From the NCBI RefSeq assembly GCF_000384295.1, contig NZ_KB913037.1:9809508-9873507 (forward strand): DNA of 64,000 bases, given 5' to 3'. Shown here piece by piece: positions 1 through 7,964 of this stretch. Numbering within the stretch: position 1 is the stretch's first letter; each line of letters opens with the position of its first letter. Both the position numbers and the translations under genes were made by a program. This DNA is from Amycolatopsis balhimycina FH 1894 (GTDB lineage Bacteria > Actinomycetota > Actinomycetes > Mycobacteriales > Pseudonocardiaceae). The notes beneath the pieces were generated by a model. The model was not told the origin of the DNA and ran no database searches. It saw only the letters and a list, made by a program, of their open reading frames with translations.

Positions 1-1
1 C

Positions 2-127
2 TGCCAGGGCCGGATGTGCGGGCCGGCCGTCGCCGACCTCTGCGGGGGTGCCGAGCGGCACCACCGTCCGATCGCCCAGCCGATCCGGCTGGGCGAGCTC
101 GCCGATCCGAAGGAGACCGACGCATGA
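2..127 (+). CDS. FAD-dependent oxidoreductase, C-terminal end (partial)
   Basis: Only the last 41 codons are inside the window; the reading frame is open from the left edge to a TGA at 125-127. The peptide begins CQGRMCGPAVADLCGG. This matches the C-terminal Cys-rich (2Fe-2S/BFD-like) tail of FAD-dependent D-hydroxyproline dehydrogenase alpha subunits and related opine-oxidase-type enzymes. The stop overlaps the ATG of the next gene (ATGA), so the two are co-transcribed. With the DHDPS-family and epimerase genes that follow, it most likely oxidises cis-4-hydroxy-D-proline to pyrroline-4-hydroxy-2-carboxylate. The family is inferred from a short tail, so the substrate is not certain. Confidence 0.6.
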   Translation, partial: CQGRMCGPAVADLCGGAERHHRPIAQPIRLGELADPKETDA

Positions 128-1035
128 GCACCCGCGACCTCGGCGGCGTGGTCGTCGCCGCCGCTTTGCCCTACCGGGCCGACGACGCCGCGCCCGCCGG
201 GCTGGCCGTCGACTACGACACCTACGCCGAGCACTGCCGGTGGCTCGTCGACAACGGCTGCCGCGGGGTCGGCCCGAACGGTTCCCTCGGCGAGTACTCC
301 TCGCTCACCGACGACGAGCGCCGCCGCGTCGCCCGCACCGCGATCGAGGCCGTCGGGGCCGACGGGATCGTCGTCGTCGGCGTCCACGGCCCCGGCGCGC
401 ACCAGGCCCGGTACTGGGCCGAAGCGGCGGCCGAGGACGGCGCGCACGGCGTGCTCTGCCTCCCGCCGACGCTCTACCGCGCCAACCGCGGCGAAGTCCT
501 CGCCCACTTCGAAGCCGTCGCGTCCGTCGGGCTGCCGGTGATGGTCTACAACAACCCCTTCGACACCAAGGTCGACCTCACGCCGGACCTGCTGGCCGAG
601 ATCGCGCAGATCGACAACGTCGTGGCCGTCAAGGAGTTCTCCGGCGACGTCCGGCGCGTGCTGGAGATCTGCGAGCGGGCACCCGGGCTGGCCGTGATCG
701 GCGGCGCCGACGACGTCGTCCTGGAAAGCCTGCTGATGGGCGCCACCGGCTGGTTCGCCGGGTTCCCCAACGTGTTCCCGGCCGAGTCGGCGCGCCTGTT
801 CGAGCTGGCCACGGCGGGCAAGCTCGACGAAGCCCGTGCGCTGTACGAGCCGCTGGTGGCCGCGTTCCGCTGGGACTCGCGCACCGAGTTCGTCCAGGCC
901 ATCAAGCTCGGCATGGACATGGTCGGCCGCCACGGCGGCCCGTGCCGCCCGCCGCGAGGCCCGCTTTCGGACGCCCAACGCGAGCAGGTCCGCGCCGACA
1001 TGGGCCGCGCGCTCGCGGCGCTGGGGGTGGCGTAG
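124..1035 (+). CDS. Dihydrodipicolinate synthase-family protein, probable pyrroline-4-hydroxy-2-carboxylate deaminase
   Basis: 303 residues, a full-length class I aldolase TIM barrel. GSLGE (about residues 53-57) matches the substrate-binding G-[ST]-x-G-E element of the DapA superfamily. Tyr142 in the MVYNNP motif and Lys170 in VAVKEFSG are the expected proton-relay Tyr and Schiff-base Lys. The ATG at 124 overlaps the upstream stop. Within DapA-like proteins, genes placed between a hydroxyproline dehydrogenase and a hydroxyproline epimerase are normally the deaminase that makes 2-oxoglutarate semialdehyde, so this role is inferred from context. Lysine biosynthesis (true DapA) is less likely given the neighbours. 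The semialdehyde dehydrogenase needed next is not adjacent. Confidence 0.8.
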   Translation: MSTRDLGGVVVAAALPYRADDAAPAGLAVDYDTYAEHCRWLVDNGCRGVGPNGSLGEYSSLTDDERRRVARTAIEAVGADGIVVVGVHGPGAHQARYWAEAAAEDGAHGVLCLPPTLYRANRGEVLAHFEAVASVGLPVMVYNNPFDTKVDLTPDLLAEIAQIDNVVAVKEFSGDVRRVLEICERAPGLAVIGGADDVVLESLLMGATGWFAGFPNVFPAESARLFELATAGKLDEARALYEPLVAAFRWDSRTEFVQAIKLGMDMVGRHGGPCRPPRGPLSDAQREQVRADMGRALAALGVA

Positions 1036-2037
1036 GTGCGGTCCTCACGCGCGATCACGGCGGTCGATTCGCACACCGAAGGCATGCCGACCCGGGTGGT
1101 GACCGGCGGGGTGGGCACGATCCCCGGCGCCACGATGGCCGAGCGCCGCCGCTACTTCATCGAAAACCTCGACCACCTCCGGCAGTTCCTGATGAACGAG
1201 CCCCGCGGCCACTCGGCGATGAGCGGCGCGATCCTGCAGCCGCCCTGCCGGGAGGACGCCGACTGGGGTGTCGTCTACATCGAGGTGTCCGGCTGCCTGC
1301 CGATGTGCGGCCACGGCACGATCGGCGTGGCCACGGTGCTGGTGGAGACCGGCATGGTCGAGGTGACCGAGCCGGTGACGGTGGTGCGCCTGGACACCCC
1401 GGCCGGGCTGGTGCGCGCCGAGGTCTCCGTCCGGGACGGGCGGGCCGAACGCGTCAAGCTGCGCAACGTCGCGTCGTTCCTCGCCGAGCGCGACGCCGTG
1501 GTGGACGTGCCCGGTTTCGGCGAGGTCCGCTACGACCTCGCCTACGGCGGCAACTTCTACGCCATTCTCGAACTGTCCCAAGTGGACATTCCGTTCGAGC
1601 GGACGGAGAAGGACCGGATCCTTTCGGCGGGCCTGGCGATCATGGGCGCGATCAACGAGCAGCGGCCGCCGAAGCACCCGGCCGACCAGCTGATCGGCGG
1701 CTGCAAGCACGTCCAGTTCCTCGCGCCGGGCTCGGACGCGCGGGCGTCGCGGAACGCGATGGCCATCCACCCGGGCTGGTTCGACCGGTCACCCTGCGGC
1801 ACCGGCACGTCCGCCCGGATGGCCCAGCTGCACGCCCGCGGCGAGCTGCCGCTGCACACGCCGTTCGAGAACAGCTCGTTCATCGGCACCACGTTCACGG
1901 GCGAGCTGGCCGGGGAAACGGAGGTGGGCGGAGTGCCCGCCGTGATCCCGGAGTTCTCCGGCCGCGCCTGGATCACCGGCACCGCCACGTACCTGCTCGA
2001 CCCGTCCGATCCGTTCCCGGCAGGTTTCGTCCTGTAG
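1036..2037 (+). CDS. Proline racemase-family protein, probable 4-hydroxyproline 2-epimerase
   Basis: 333 residues, starting with GTG directly after the upstream TAG. Both catalytic cysteines of the proline racemase fold are present: Cys91 in MCGHGTIG and Cys254 in SPCGTGTSA. This argues for a true racemase/epimerase rather than the trans-3-hydroxyproline dehydratase branch, which replaces the second Cys. In the operon it would convert trans-4-hydroxy-L-proline to cis-4-hydroxy-D-proline, the substrate of the upstream FAD dehydrogenase. The enzyme is cytosolic and cofactor-independent. Epimerase versus proline racemase cannot be settled from the motifs alone; context favours hydroxyproline. 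Confidence 0.85.
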   Translation: MRSSRAITAVDSHTEGMPTRVVTGGVGTIPGATMAERRRYFIENLDHLRQFLMNEPRGHSAMSGAILQPPCREDADWGVVYIEVSGCLPMCGHGTIGVATVLVETGMVEVTEPVTVVRLDTPAGLVRAEVSVRDGRAERVKLRNVASFLAERDAVVDVPGFGEVRYDLAYGGNFYAILELSQVDIPFERTEKDRILSAGLAIMGAINEQRPPKHPADQLIGGCKHVQFLAPGSDARASRNAMAIHPGWFDRSPCGTGTSARMAQLHARGELPLHTPFENSSFIGTTFTGELAGETEVGGVPAVIPEFSGRAWITGTATYLLDPSDPFPAGFVL

Positions 2038-2067
2038 TCCGGCCGCCGCGGGCGGTACTTTGGCGGT

Positions 2068-2853
2068 ATGGGGACCGTTCACGCGCTGACGTCGTATCCG
2101 ATCAAGGAATGTGCCGGGGTCGTCCACGAGCAGGCCGACGTCGGTCCGGCCGGGCTGACCCACGATCGGCTGTTCGCGGTGGTCGGCCCGGACGGGGAAA
2201 CCGCCTGGCAGGGCGAGACGCCGCGGCTCGCGACGATCCGGGGCCGGTTGTCCGATGACGGCGGGAAACTGGCGCTGAGCGCCCCCGGTGCCGGCGAGTT
2301 CGTGCTGGACGTGGCGGTGGACGGCCCGGCCCGGCCGGTCGACGTGGACAAGTGGCCCGGGGCCGGGATCGACCAGGGTGACCAGACGGCGGAGTGGCTG
2401 TCCGGAGCGCTCGGCAGGCCGGTCCGCCTGGTCCGCGAGCCGGACCGGGCGAGCCGGGTCCGCGGCGGCGACACCACGGCGCTCCTGATCCTCTCACTGT
2501 CCTCTTTGGACGGTCTGAACGCGCGAATCGCCGAGCGGGGCGCGGAACCGGTCCCGATGACCCGGTTCCGGCCCAACATCGTGATCGGCGGCTGGCCCGA
2601 CCCGCACACCGAGGACCGGGTGGACCGGATGAGGGTCGGCGGCACCGAAATCGGCTTCGGCGAACTGGCGATCCGCTGCGCGGTCACCCTCGTCGACCAG
2701 GCGGCCGGGGTGCGCGCCGGCCCGGAACCGTTGCGCACCCTGGCCGGCTACCGCCGCGAACCCGATGGCGTCAGCTTCGGCATGAAGGCGGCGGTGCTCG
2801 CCCCCGGCGGCATCGCCGTCGGCGACGAGGTCACCATCACCGCCTGGCGCTGA
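2068..2853 (+). CDS. MOSC domain-containing protein
   Basis: 261 residues. The N-terminal part (about 1-90) is the MOSC N-terminal beta-barrel, with an opening like SYPIKECAGVV. The C-terminal half carries the MOSC core, including RFRPNIVIGG, an IRC motif with the family Cys, and EPLRTLAGYRR. MOSC proteins are sulfur-carrier/Mo-cofactor-binding modules, often mARC-like N-hydroxylated compound reductases; no extra ferredoxin domain is present here. TACTTT at 2056-2061 lies six bases before the ATG, which suggests a leaderless mRNA independent of the preceding operon. The physiological substrate is unknown. Confidence 0.85.
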   Translation: MGTVHALTSYPIKECAGVVHEQADVGPAGLTHDRLFAVVGPDGETAWQGETPRLATIRGRLSDDGGKLALSAPGAGEFVLDVAVDGPARPVDVDKWPGAGIDQGDQTAEWLSGALGRPVRLVREPDRASRVRGGDTTALLILSLSSLDGLNARIAERGAEPVPMTRFRPNIVIGGWPDPHTEDRVDRMRVGGTEIGFGELAIRCAVTLVDQAAGVRAGPEPLRTLAGYRREPDGVSFGMKAAVLAPGGIAVGDEVTITAWR

Positions 2854-2858
2854 CGACC

Positions 2859-2997
2859 CGCGTGATTCGGGGGTCGACTCGCGTGATTGAGGGGTCAACT
2901 CGCGTGATTAGGGAGTCGACACGGCCAGAACACGTGTCGACCCTTCAATCACGTGTGTCGACCTCCTGATCACGGGTGTCGACCCTTTGGTCACGTG
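2859..2997. repeat. Six-copy 21-nt repeat array, three direct plus three inverted copies
   Basis: Between two convergent genes. Copies starting at 2859, 2880 and 2901 read CGCGTGATT then a GGGGTCGACT-like part, at an exact 21-nt period. Copies at 2936, 2957 and 2978 read the reverse complement, GTCGACC...ATCACG(T/G), again at 21 nt. The array therefore folds back on itself into a long imperfect hairpin and may act as a bidirectional terminator. About 90 bases of unique sequence (2998-3089) separate it from the ligase stop codon; they hold only an imperfect inverted repeat (about 3056-3099). Confidence 0.8.
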
Positions 2998-3089
2998 CGG
3001 CGGAGGCGTTCAGCCGGCCGTGCAGGCCGCGAGGGCGGCATTGAAACCGGTGTTCGTGAAGCGGATTGGGGCGTTCGGGCCGGATTCGC

Positions 3090-5072
3090 TCAGGGGAGTG
3101 GTGTGCGGGTCTCGGCCAAGCCGGCGAGGAGGTCGCCGTGGTCTTCGAGGCGGTCGAGGACCTCGTCCGCGGTGAACGTGAGGTGATTGACGTGGCGGCA
3201 GGCGCGGACCTCGTCCCACGTGACCGGGGTCGACGCGGTCGGGTGGTCGCGGCCGCGCAGTGAGTACGGCGCCACCGTCGTCTTGGCCGGGTTGTTCTGG
3301 CTCCAGTCGATGAACACCCGGCCGGTGCGCTGGGCCTTCGCCATCACCGCCGTCACCGACTCCGGTGTCTCCCGGGCGAGCCGCTGTGCCAGCCGCTTGG
3401 CGTAGGCCGCCGGCGCCGCCGGGTCGCCGGTGTCGATGCCGCAGTACAGCTGCATTCCCTTGGAGCCCGACGTTTTCGCGTACGGGGTGAGCCCGTCGGC
3501 GACGAGGACGTCGTGGAGGCGGGCGGCCACCCGGCAGCAGTCGACGATCGTGGTGCCCGGCCCGGGGTCGAGGTCGAACACCAGCCGGTCCGGGGGCCGC
3601 CGCGTGCCCGCCGCCACTGTCCACTGGGGAATGTGGAGCTCGAGCGCCGCCATGTTCGCCGCCCACACCAGGCCCGGGAGGTCGTCCAGCAGCGGGTAGT
3701 CGATCGTGCCGCCGTTGCCGCGTGAGCCGCTGCTCGGCAGCCGCACCGTGCGCAGCCAGGCCGGGGCGCCGTTCGGGACGTTCTTCTCGAACCACTTCTC
3801 GCCGTCGACGCCGTTCGGGTAGCGGATGAACGTGACCGGCCGGCCCGCGAGGTGCGGCAGCAGCACCGCGGCGACGCGGGAATAGTAGTTGATCACCTCG
3901 CCCTTCGTGAACCCGTCCGCCGGGTACAGCACCTTGTCCAAATTGGACAGTGTGAGCCGCCGGTTCCCCGCCTGGACGATGATCCGCTGACCGGCCGGCT
4001 CGGCCGGGGGCGGCGGGGCGGCGGGTTCGTGCGGGACCGCACGCGGGGCGATGACGTCGCGGGGCTCCTTGTCGTGGCGCAGGCCGCGCCACGCGGTGTG
4101 GCGGACGCGGCCGCCGCGGGTGAACTGCCGGTAGACGATCTCGCCCACCAGGCGCGGTTCGACCCAGCGGGCGCGGACGGTGTCCTCCCTCGGCGGCGTC
4201 GTCACGAACGGATGTGCGCGACGCTCGAACGGCTGCAACTGCGCCATCAGGTCGGCCCGGGCGGCTTGGCTGAAGCCGGTCCCGACGTCGCCGATGTAGA
4301 CGAGGTCGCCGGTCGCCGGATCGTGCGCGCCGAGCAGCAGCCCGCCGAGGGTGCCGGTGAAGCTGTGCTGGCCGGGCCGCCAGCCGCAGACGACGACCTC
4401 CTGCGTCCGGATCAGCGGGTGCTTGAGCCAGGAATCCGGCCGCTGGCCGGGGACGTAGGCGGAGGAGCGCAGCTTCGCGACGACGCCCTCGTACCCGGCG
4501 GACGCGGCGTTGGCGAGGAAGTCTTCGGGGGTGCGGCGGTCGGCGGCGAGTTCGTCGAAGGTGACCGCGCGGACCACCGAGACGCGGTAGGGATCGGGCA
4601 TCGGCAGCGCCGCCAGCAGGCGACGGCGTTCCTCGTACGGCGTGGCGAGCAGGCTTCGGTCGCCGAGCCGGAGCAGGTCGAAGGCCAGGAACCGGACCGG
4701 GACGTCGGTGAACTCGAGGCCCTTCGGCCCGCTCTGGTGCCGGACGTACCGGCCACGGCGTTCCTGCATCAGCTCGAAGTCGATCCGGCCGTCCTCGCCG
4801 TAGACGACGATCTCGCCGTCCAGGTAGGCGGCCCGGCCGTCGAGGGCGGGGGCGAGCACCCCGGCGAGGCCGGCGAACTCGGCGGTGAAGTCGATGTTGT
4901 TGCGGCTGGTCAGCACGGTGGTGCCGGCCGGGCCGATCCGCATGGCCGCGCGGTAACCGTCCAGTTTGTACTCGTAGGCCCACTCGGGGCCGCTGCGCAG
5001 CCGTCCGCCGTCGGCCTTGGCGAGCATCGGCTCGATCCAGGCCGGGACGTGCGACGCGTCGTCTGCCGTCAT
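3090..5072 (-). CDS. ligD: ATP-dependent DNA ligase LigD (ligase then polymerase domain)
   Basis: 660 residues. The N-terminal half is an ATP-dependent ligase: Lys36 in EYKLDGYR is the adenylated lysine, followed by DGEIVVY, and VVAKLRSS and the OB-fold further on. From about residue 375 (RIIVQAGNRRLTLSNLDKVLYP) it is an archaeo-eukaryotic-primase-like POL domain with the VFDLDPGPG acidic motif. The 3'-phosphoesterase (NUC) domain seen in mycobacterial LigD is missing, and the order LIG-POL resembles Bacillus LigD. The start is the ATG at 5072, preceded by GGAGGTGGGG. It serves non-homologous end joining with Ku; no ku gene is in the window. Confidence 0.9.
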   Translation of the reverse strand: MTADDASHVPAWIEPMLAKADGGRLRSGPEWAYEYKLDGYRAAMRIGPAGTTVLTSRNNIDFTAEFAGLAGVLAPALDGRAAYLDGEIVVYGEDGRIDFELMQERRGRYVRHQSGPKGLEFTDVPVRFLAFDLLRLGDRSLLATPYEERRRLLAALPMPDPYRVSVVRAVTFDELAADRRTPEDFLANAASAGYEGVVAKLRSSAYVPGQRPDSWLKHPLIRTQEVVVCGWRPGQHSFTGTLGGLLLGAHDPATGDLVYIGDVGTGFSQAARADLMAQLQPFERRAHPFVTTPPREDTVRARWVEPRLVGEIVYRQFTRGGRVRHTAWRGLRHDKEPRDVIAPRAVPHEPAAPPPPAEPAGQRIIVQAGNRRLTLSNLDKVLYPADGFTKGEVINYYSRVAAVLLPHLAGRPVTFIRYPNGVDGEKWFEKNVPNGAPAWLRTVRLPSSGSRGNGGTIDYPLLDDLPGLVWAANMAALELHIPQWTVAAGTRRPPDRLVFDLDPGPGTTIVDCCRVAARLHDVLVADGLTPYAKTSGSKGMQLYCGIDTGDPAAPAAYAKRLAQRLARETPESVTAVMAKAQRTGRVFIDWSQNNPAKTTVAPYSLRGRDHPTASTPVTWDEVRACRHVNHLTFTADEVLDRLEDHGDLLAGLAETRTPLP

Positions 5073-5159
5073 CCCCACCTCCGTCACCTTACGTGCCCAA
5101 GGTAACCCGTTCGGCCTAGATTTGCCGGGTTTGCCCAGGTGAAGAGGGCCCCGGTCCAC

Positions 5160-5717
5160 TCAGGCGGGGAAGAGGTCCTCGACGGCCCGCCGGAGCGTCG
5201 CGCGCACCTTGCCGGCGTCGTCGAGTTCGCCGCCGTGCAGTGCACCGTCGCGCAGCAGGACGAGCACGCGCGCCGCGTGGTCCGGTTCGGGGTGGCCGAG
5301 TGCGGCCGCCTGCTCGCGCAGGACTTCGAAGAACCAGTTCCGGTGGTCGTCGATGACCGCGCGCACCGGGTGCCGTGGGTCGGGGTATTCGGCGGCGGCG
5401 TTGAGGAACTGGCAGCCGCGGAAGTCCTCGCCGCGGGTCGCGTCGCCGACCACGGCCATCGTGTCGGCCAAACCTTCGCGCGGGGGTTTGCCGGCCCGGG
5501 CCGCTTCGACGGCCGCGCGGATCTGCCGGCTGGTCTCGGTGAGGTAGGCGGTGACGAGGTCGTCCTTGGCGGGGTAGTGCCGGTAGAAGGTCGCCCGGGT
5601 CACGGACGCCTCGGAGACCAGGCGTTCGACCCCGACGGCGTGGATGCCCTCGGCGTAGAACAGCCGCGAGGCGGTCGCGAGCAGCCGGTCCTTCGGGTGC
5701 GCGTCGACAGTCTTCAT
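5160..5717 (-). CDS. TetR-family transcriptional regulator
   Basis: 185 residues. The N-terminal TetR HTH (about residues 10-55) includes VGVERLVSEASVTRATFYRHYPAKDDLV; the C-terminal domain is the ligand-binding type. It is divergent from an alpha/beta hydrolase. The ATG at 5717 is chosen because the longer frame would translate through the operators. Two identical 18-nt sites in the intergenic region predict repression of itself and of the hydrolase. The inducer is unknown; the partner suggests an ester or small organic compound. Confidence 0.9.
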   Translation of the reverse strand: MKTVDAHPKDRLLATASRLFYAEGIHAVGVERLVSEASVTRATFYRHYPAKDDLVTAYLTETSRQIRAAVEAARAGKPPREGLADTMAVVGDATRGEDFRGCQFLNAAAEYPDPRHPVRAVIDDHRNWFFEVLREQAAALGHPEPDHAARVLVLLRDGALHGGELDDAGKVRATLRRAVEDLFPA

Positions 5718-5730
5718 TCCCGCAGTGTAG

Positions 5731-5748
5731 AGAAAGACCGATCGTTCT
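5731..5748. promoter_or_regulatory. TetR operator, copy 1
   Basis: AGAAAGACCGATCGTTCT. The core AGACCGATCGTTCT is an inverted repeat with one mismatch around CGATCG. It lies 13 nt upstream of the TetR start codon, so binding would block the regulator's own promoter. Confidence 0.8.
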
Positions 5749-5806
5749 GCCAGGTCGGCTTCGTCACCTTGCCAACGCGGTTCCGGCACGCCAGAGTAGG
5801 CGAAGC

Positions 5807-5824
5807 AGAAAGACCGATCGTTCT
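5807..5824. promoter_or_regulatory. TetR operator, copy 2
   Basis: An exact second copy of the 18-nt sequence at 5731-5748, in the same orientation. It ends 17 nt before the hydrolase ATG and just before its ribosome binding site, where it would repress the hydrolase. Confidence 0.8.
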
Positions 5825-5841
5825 CTCTGAAGGAGCCAGTC

Positions 5842-6546
5842 ATGAGCAAGCCCACCGTCGTCCTGGTCCACGGCGCGTTCGCCGACTCGTCCAGCTGGAC
5901 GGGCGTCGCCGCCAAGCTGCAGGAGCTCGGCTATCCGGTGGTGGCGGTCGCGAACCCGCTGCGGGGCGTCGAGTCCGACGCGGCCTACGTCGCCGACGTC
6001 GTCAACGGCGTGTCCGGTCCCGTGGTGCTGGCCGGCCACTCCTACGGCGGCGCCCTGATCAGCCGGGCGGCCACTTCGACGCCGAACGTCCGCGCCCTGG
6101 TCTACATCGCCGCGTTCCAGCCCGACGCGGGCGAGAGCGTGTTCGAGCTGTCCGGCCGCCACCCGGGCGCCAAGCTCGGCCCGGAGACCACGAACGTCCT
6201 GGTGCACGACGGGCAGCCGGAGCTGTCGATCAAGCCGGAAGACTTCGCCGAGGTCTTCGCCGCCGACGTGCCCGCCGCCACCGCGGCGATCATGGCGGTC
6301 ACCCAGCGGCCGGTCGCGGAGCAGGCGCTGGCCGCGCCGTTCGACGGCACCCCGGCGTGGACGAAGCTGCCTTCGTGGACGCTGGTCGCCAACCAGGACA
6401 ACGCGATCCCGGCCGCGGCGCAGGAGTTCATGGCCGAGCGCGCGTCGTCGACCGTCCGCCGGATCGACGCTTCGCACGCCGTCGCGGTGTCCCAGCCGGA
6501 GGTCGTGGCCGAGGTGATCGTGGCCGCGGCGACCGGCACCGAGTGA
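5842..6546 (+). CDS. Alpha/beta-fold hydrolase
   Basis: 234 residues, cytosolic. The full catalytic triad is visible: Ser67 in AGHSYGG, Asp186 in ANQDNAIP and His212 in DASHAVAV. The oxyanion region is VLVHGAFADSSSW near the N-terminus. The small, lid-poor architecture matches the esterase/hydroxynitrile-lyase-like group common in actinobacteria (EstC-like). The RBS GAAGGAG lies at 5829-5835. It is expressed divergently from the TetR gene under the second operator. The substrate cannot be read from sequence. Confidence 0.9.
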   Translation: MSKPTVVLVHGAFADSSSWTGVAAKLQELGYPVVAVANPLRGVESDAAYVADVVNGVSGPVVLAGHSYGGALISRAATSTPNVRALVYIAAFQPDAGESVFELSGRHPGAKLGPETTNVLVHDGQPELSIKPEDFAEVFAADVPAATAAIMAVTQRPVAEQALAAPFDGTPAWTKLPSWTLVANQDNAIPAAAQEFMAERASSTVRRIDASHAVAVSQPEVVAEVIVAAATGTE

Positions 6547-6604
6547 GTCGGCGCCGCAGCGCGGTCGCTTCCGCCACGACGCCGGTTCGTGCTTCGCTGG
6601 GGAT

Positions 6605-7222
6605 ATGACGAAGGCGGAGCGGTGGCGTCGGTACTGGGACCGCAAGTCCGCGACCTACGACGCGGAGATGGGCGTCTGGGACCGCCGTCTCTTCGGCGAC
6701 TCGCGGGAGTGGGCTTGCGGCCAGGCCACGGGCGACGTCCTGGAGGTCGCGGTCGGGACCGGGCTGAACCTCCCGTGCTACCCCGCGGAGGTGACGCTCA
6801 CCGGCCTCGACCTCAGCGAGGGGATGCTCGCCATCGCCCGCGACCGCGCCCGCCGGCTCGATCGCCCGGTGACGCTGCGCCAGGGCAGCGCCCAGCAGCT
6901 GCCCTTCGCCGAGGCCTCCTTCGACACCGTGCTGTGCACGTTCGGCCTCTGCGCGATCGGAGACCCCGCGGCCGCGGTCGGGGAGATGGTGCGGGTGCTG
7001 CGCCCGGGCGGGCGGCTGATCCTGGTCGACCACGTCGCGTCGTCGTCGCGGGTGGTGCGTGGCATGCAGTGGCTGCTCGAGCTGGCGAGCGTCCCGCTGG
7101 CGGGCGAGCACTTCCGGCGGCGGCCGCTGGTCCTCGTCAAGGCGCTGGGGGTGCCGGTGGAACGGCGGGAGCGGTTCAAGCTGGGGCTGGTGGAACGCCT
7201 GGTCGCCCGGAAGGTCAGTTGA
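6605..7222 (+). CDS. Class I SAM-dependent methyltransferase
   Basis: 205 residues. Motif I is VLEVAVGTGLN (about 45-55), followed by the acidic motif GLDLS and the UbiE-like block RVLRPGGRLILVDHV. It resembles ubiquinone/menaquinone-type and generic small-molecule methyltransferases; the acceptor is unknown. The 3' end overlaps the convergent HAD gene by 8 bp (7215-7222). Confidence 0.85.
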   Translation: MTKAERWRRYWDRKSATYDAEMGVWDRRLFGDSREWACGQATGDVLEVAVGTGLNLPCYPAEVTLTGLDLSEGMLAIARDRARRLDRPVTLRQGSAQQLPFAEASFDTVLCTFGLCAIGDPAAAVGEMVRVLRPGGRLILVDHVASSSRVVRGMQWLLELASVPLAGEHFRRRPLVLVKALGVPVERRERFKLGLVERLVARKVS

Positions 7223-7874
7223 ACAGCACGCTGTCGTCGAGGTCGTCGAGCAGGGCCGCGACGTCGTCGTAGACCGCGACGGCGCCCGCGTCGGTCAGTT
7301 CCGCCGCGCCGACCCCGCCGGAGCGCACCGAGACCGTGCGGACGCCGGCCTTGGTGGCGGCGTGGACGTCCCAGACCGCGTCGCCGACGAAGATCGTGTC
7401 CTCCGCTGCCGTCCCGGCCTTTTCGAGGGCGGCGAACACCGGTTCCGGGTCGGGTTTCGTCGCTTCGACGTCCGCCCCGGACACGATGCCGGCGACCACG
7501 TCGTCGACGTCGAGGACCTTCCGCAGCGCGGCCAGCTCGTCCGGCCCCGCCGACGTCGCCAGCACGACCTGCACGCCGCGCCCCGCGAGGGTGCGCACGA
7601 GCTCGGGCGCCCGGTCGAACGGCCGCAGCAGCTCGGCCGTCTCCAGGTAGAAGCGGCTGTGCAGGTCCTTCGCCTCGTCGCCGACGCGCTCGGCGTCTTC
7701 GTCGCCCAGCAGGGTGGCCAGCAGCTTGCCGGACCCCTTCCCGATCGCCCGGTGGACGCGCCAGGAGTCGACGTTCCGGTCCAGCGCGTGGAACGCCCGG
7801 CGCCAGGCGTGGACGTGGAGGTAGTTGGAGTCGACGAGCGTGCCGTCGACGTCGAACAGGACCGCGGTGGCGAT
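7215..7874 (-). CDS. HAD-family hydrolase (beta-phosphoglucomutase-like), unusual ATC start
   Basis: About 219 residues. The reading frame contains the HAD motif I LFDVDGTLVDSN near its N-terminus, motif II (LATSAG), motif III Lys (EATKPDPEP) and motif IV (FVGDAVWDV), so the protein is complete and phosphatase-competent. No ATG, GTG or TTG occurs in frame between motif I and the upstream TAG. The best-placed initiation triplet is ATC at 7872-7874, six bases after AAGGAG, giving IATAVLFDVDGT. Either AUC is used, or a point change destroyed an ATG, or the assembly has an error. The first GTG (7598) would remove the catalytic Asp residues. Confidence 0.75.
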   Translation of the reverse strand: MATAVLFDVDGTLVDSNYLHVHAWRRAFHALDRNVDSWRVHRAIGKGSGKLLATLLGDEDAERVGDEAKDLHSRFYLETAELLRPFDRAPELVRTLAGRGVQVVLATSAGPDELAALRKVLDVDDVVAGIVSGADVEATKPDPEPVFAALEKAGTAAEDTIFVGDAVWDVHAATKAGVRTVSVRSGGVGAAELTDAGAVAVYDDVAALLDDLDDSVLFN

Positions 7875-7964
7875 GGTGTGCTCCTTGGGTGAGTGCGGTT
7901 TCTCCGTGCTCCGCGCGGGTAACGGGAGGGTGATCCGAGTACCCCAGCCGAAAGCGAGCTACAC

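Noticed and set aside
48..2258. Very long plus-strand ORF across the deaminase/epimerase genes
   Set aside because: Arg/Pro-rich shadow of the real genes in another frame; no family motif.
2859..2997. CRISPR array
   Set aside because: Repeats follow each other at 21 nt with no spacers, half are inverted, and there are no cas genes.
3010..4983. Long minus-strand ORF overlapping ligD
   Set aside because: Out of frame with the ligase and polymerase motifs, Arg/Gly-rich and without an RBS.
7215..7598. GTG start for the HAD gene
   Set aside because: It would remove the conserved DxDGT motif; the upstream frame clearly belongs to the same protein.
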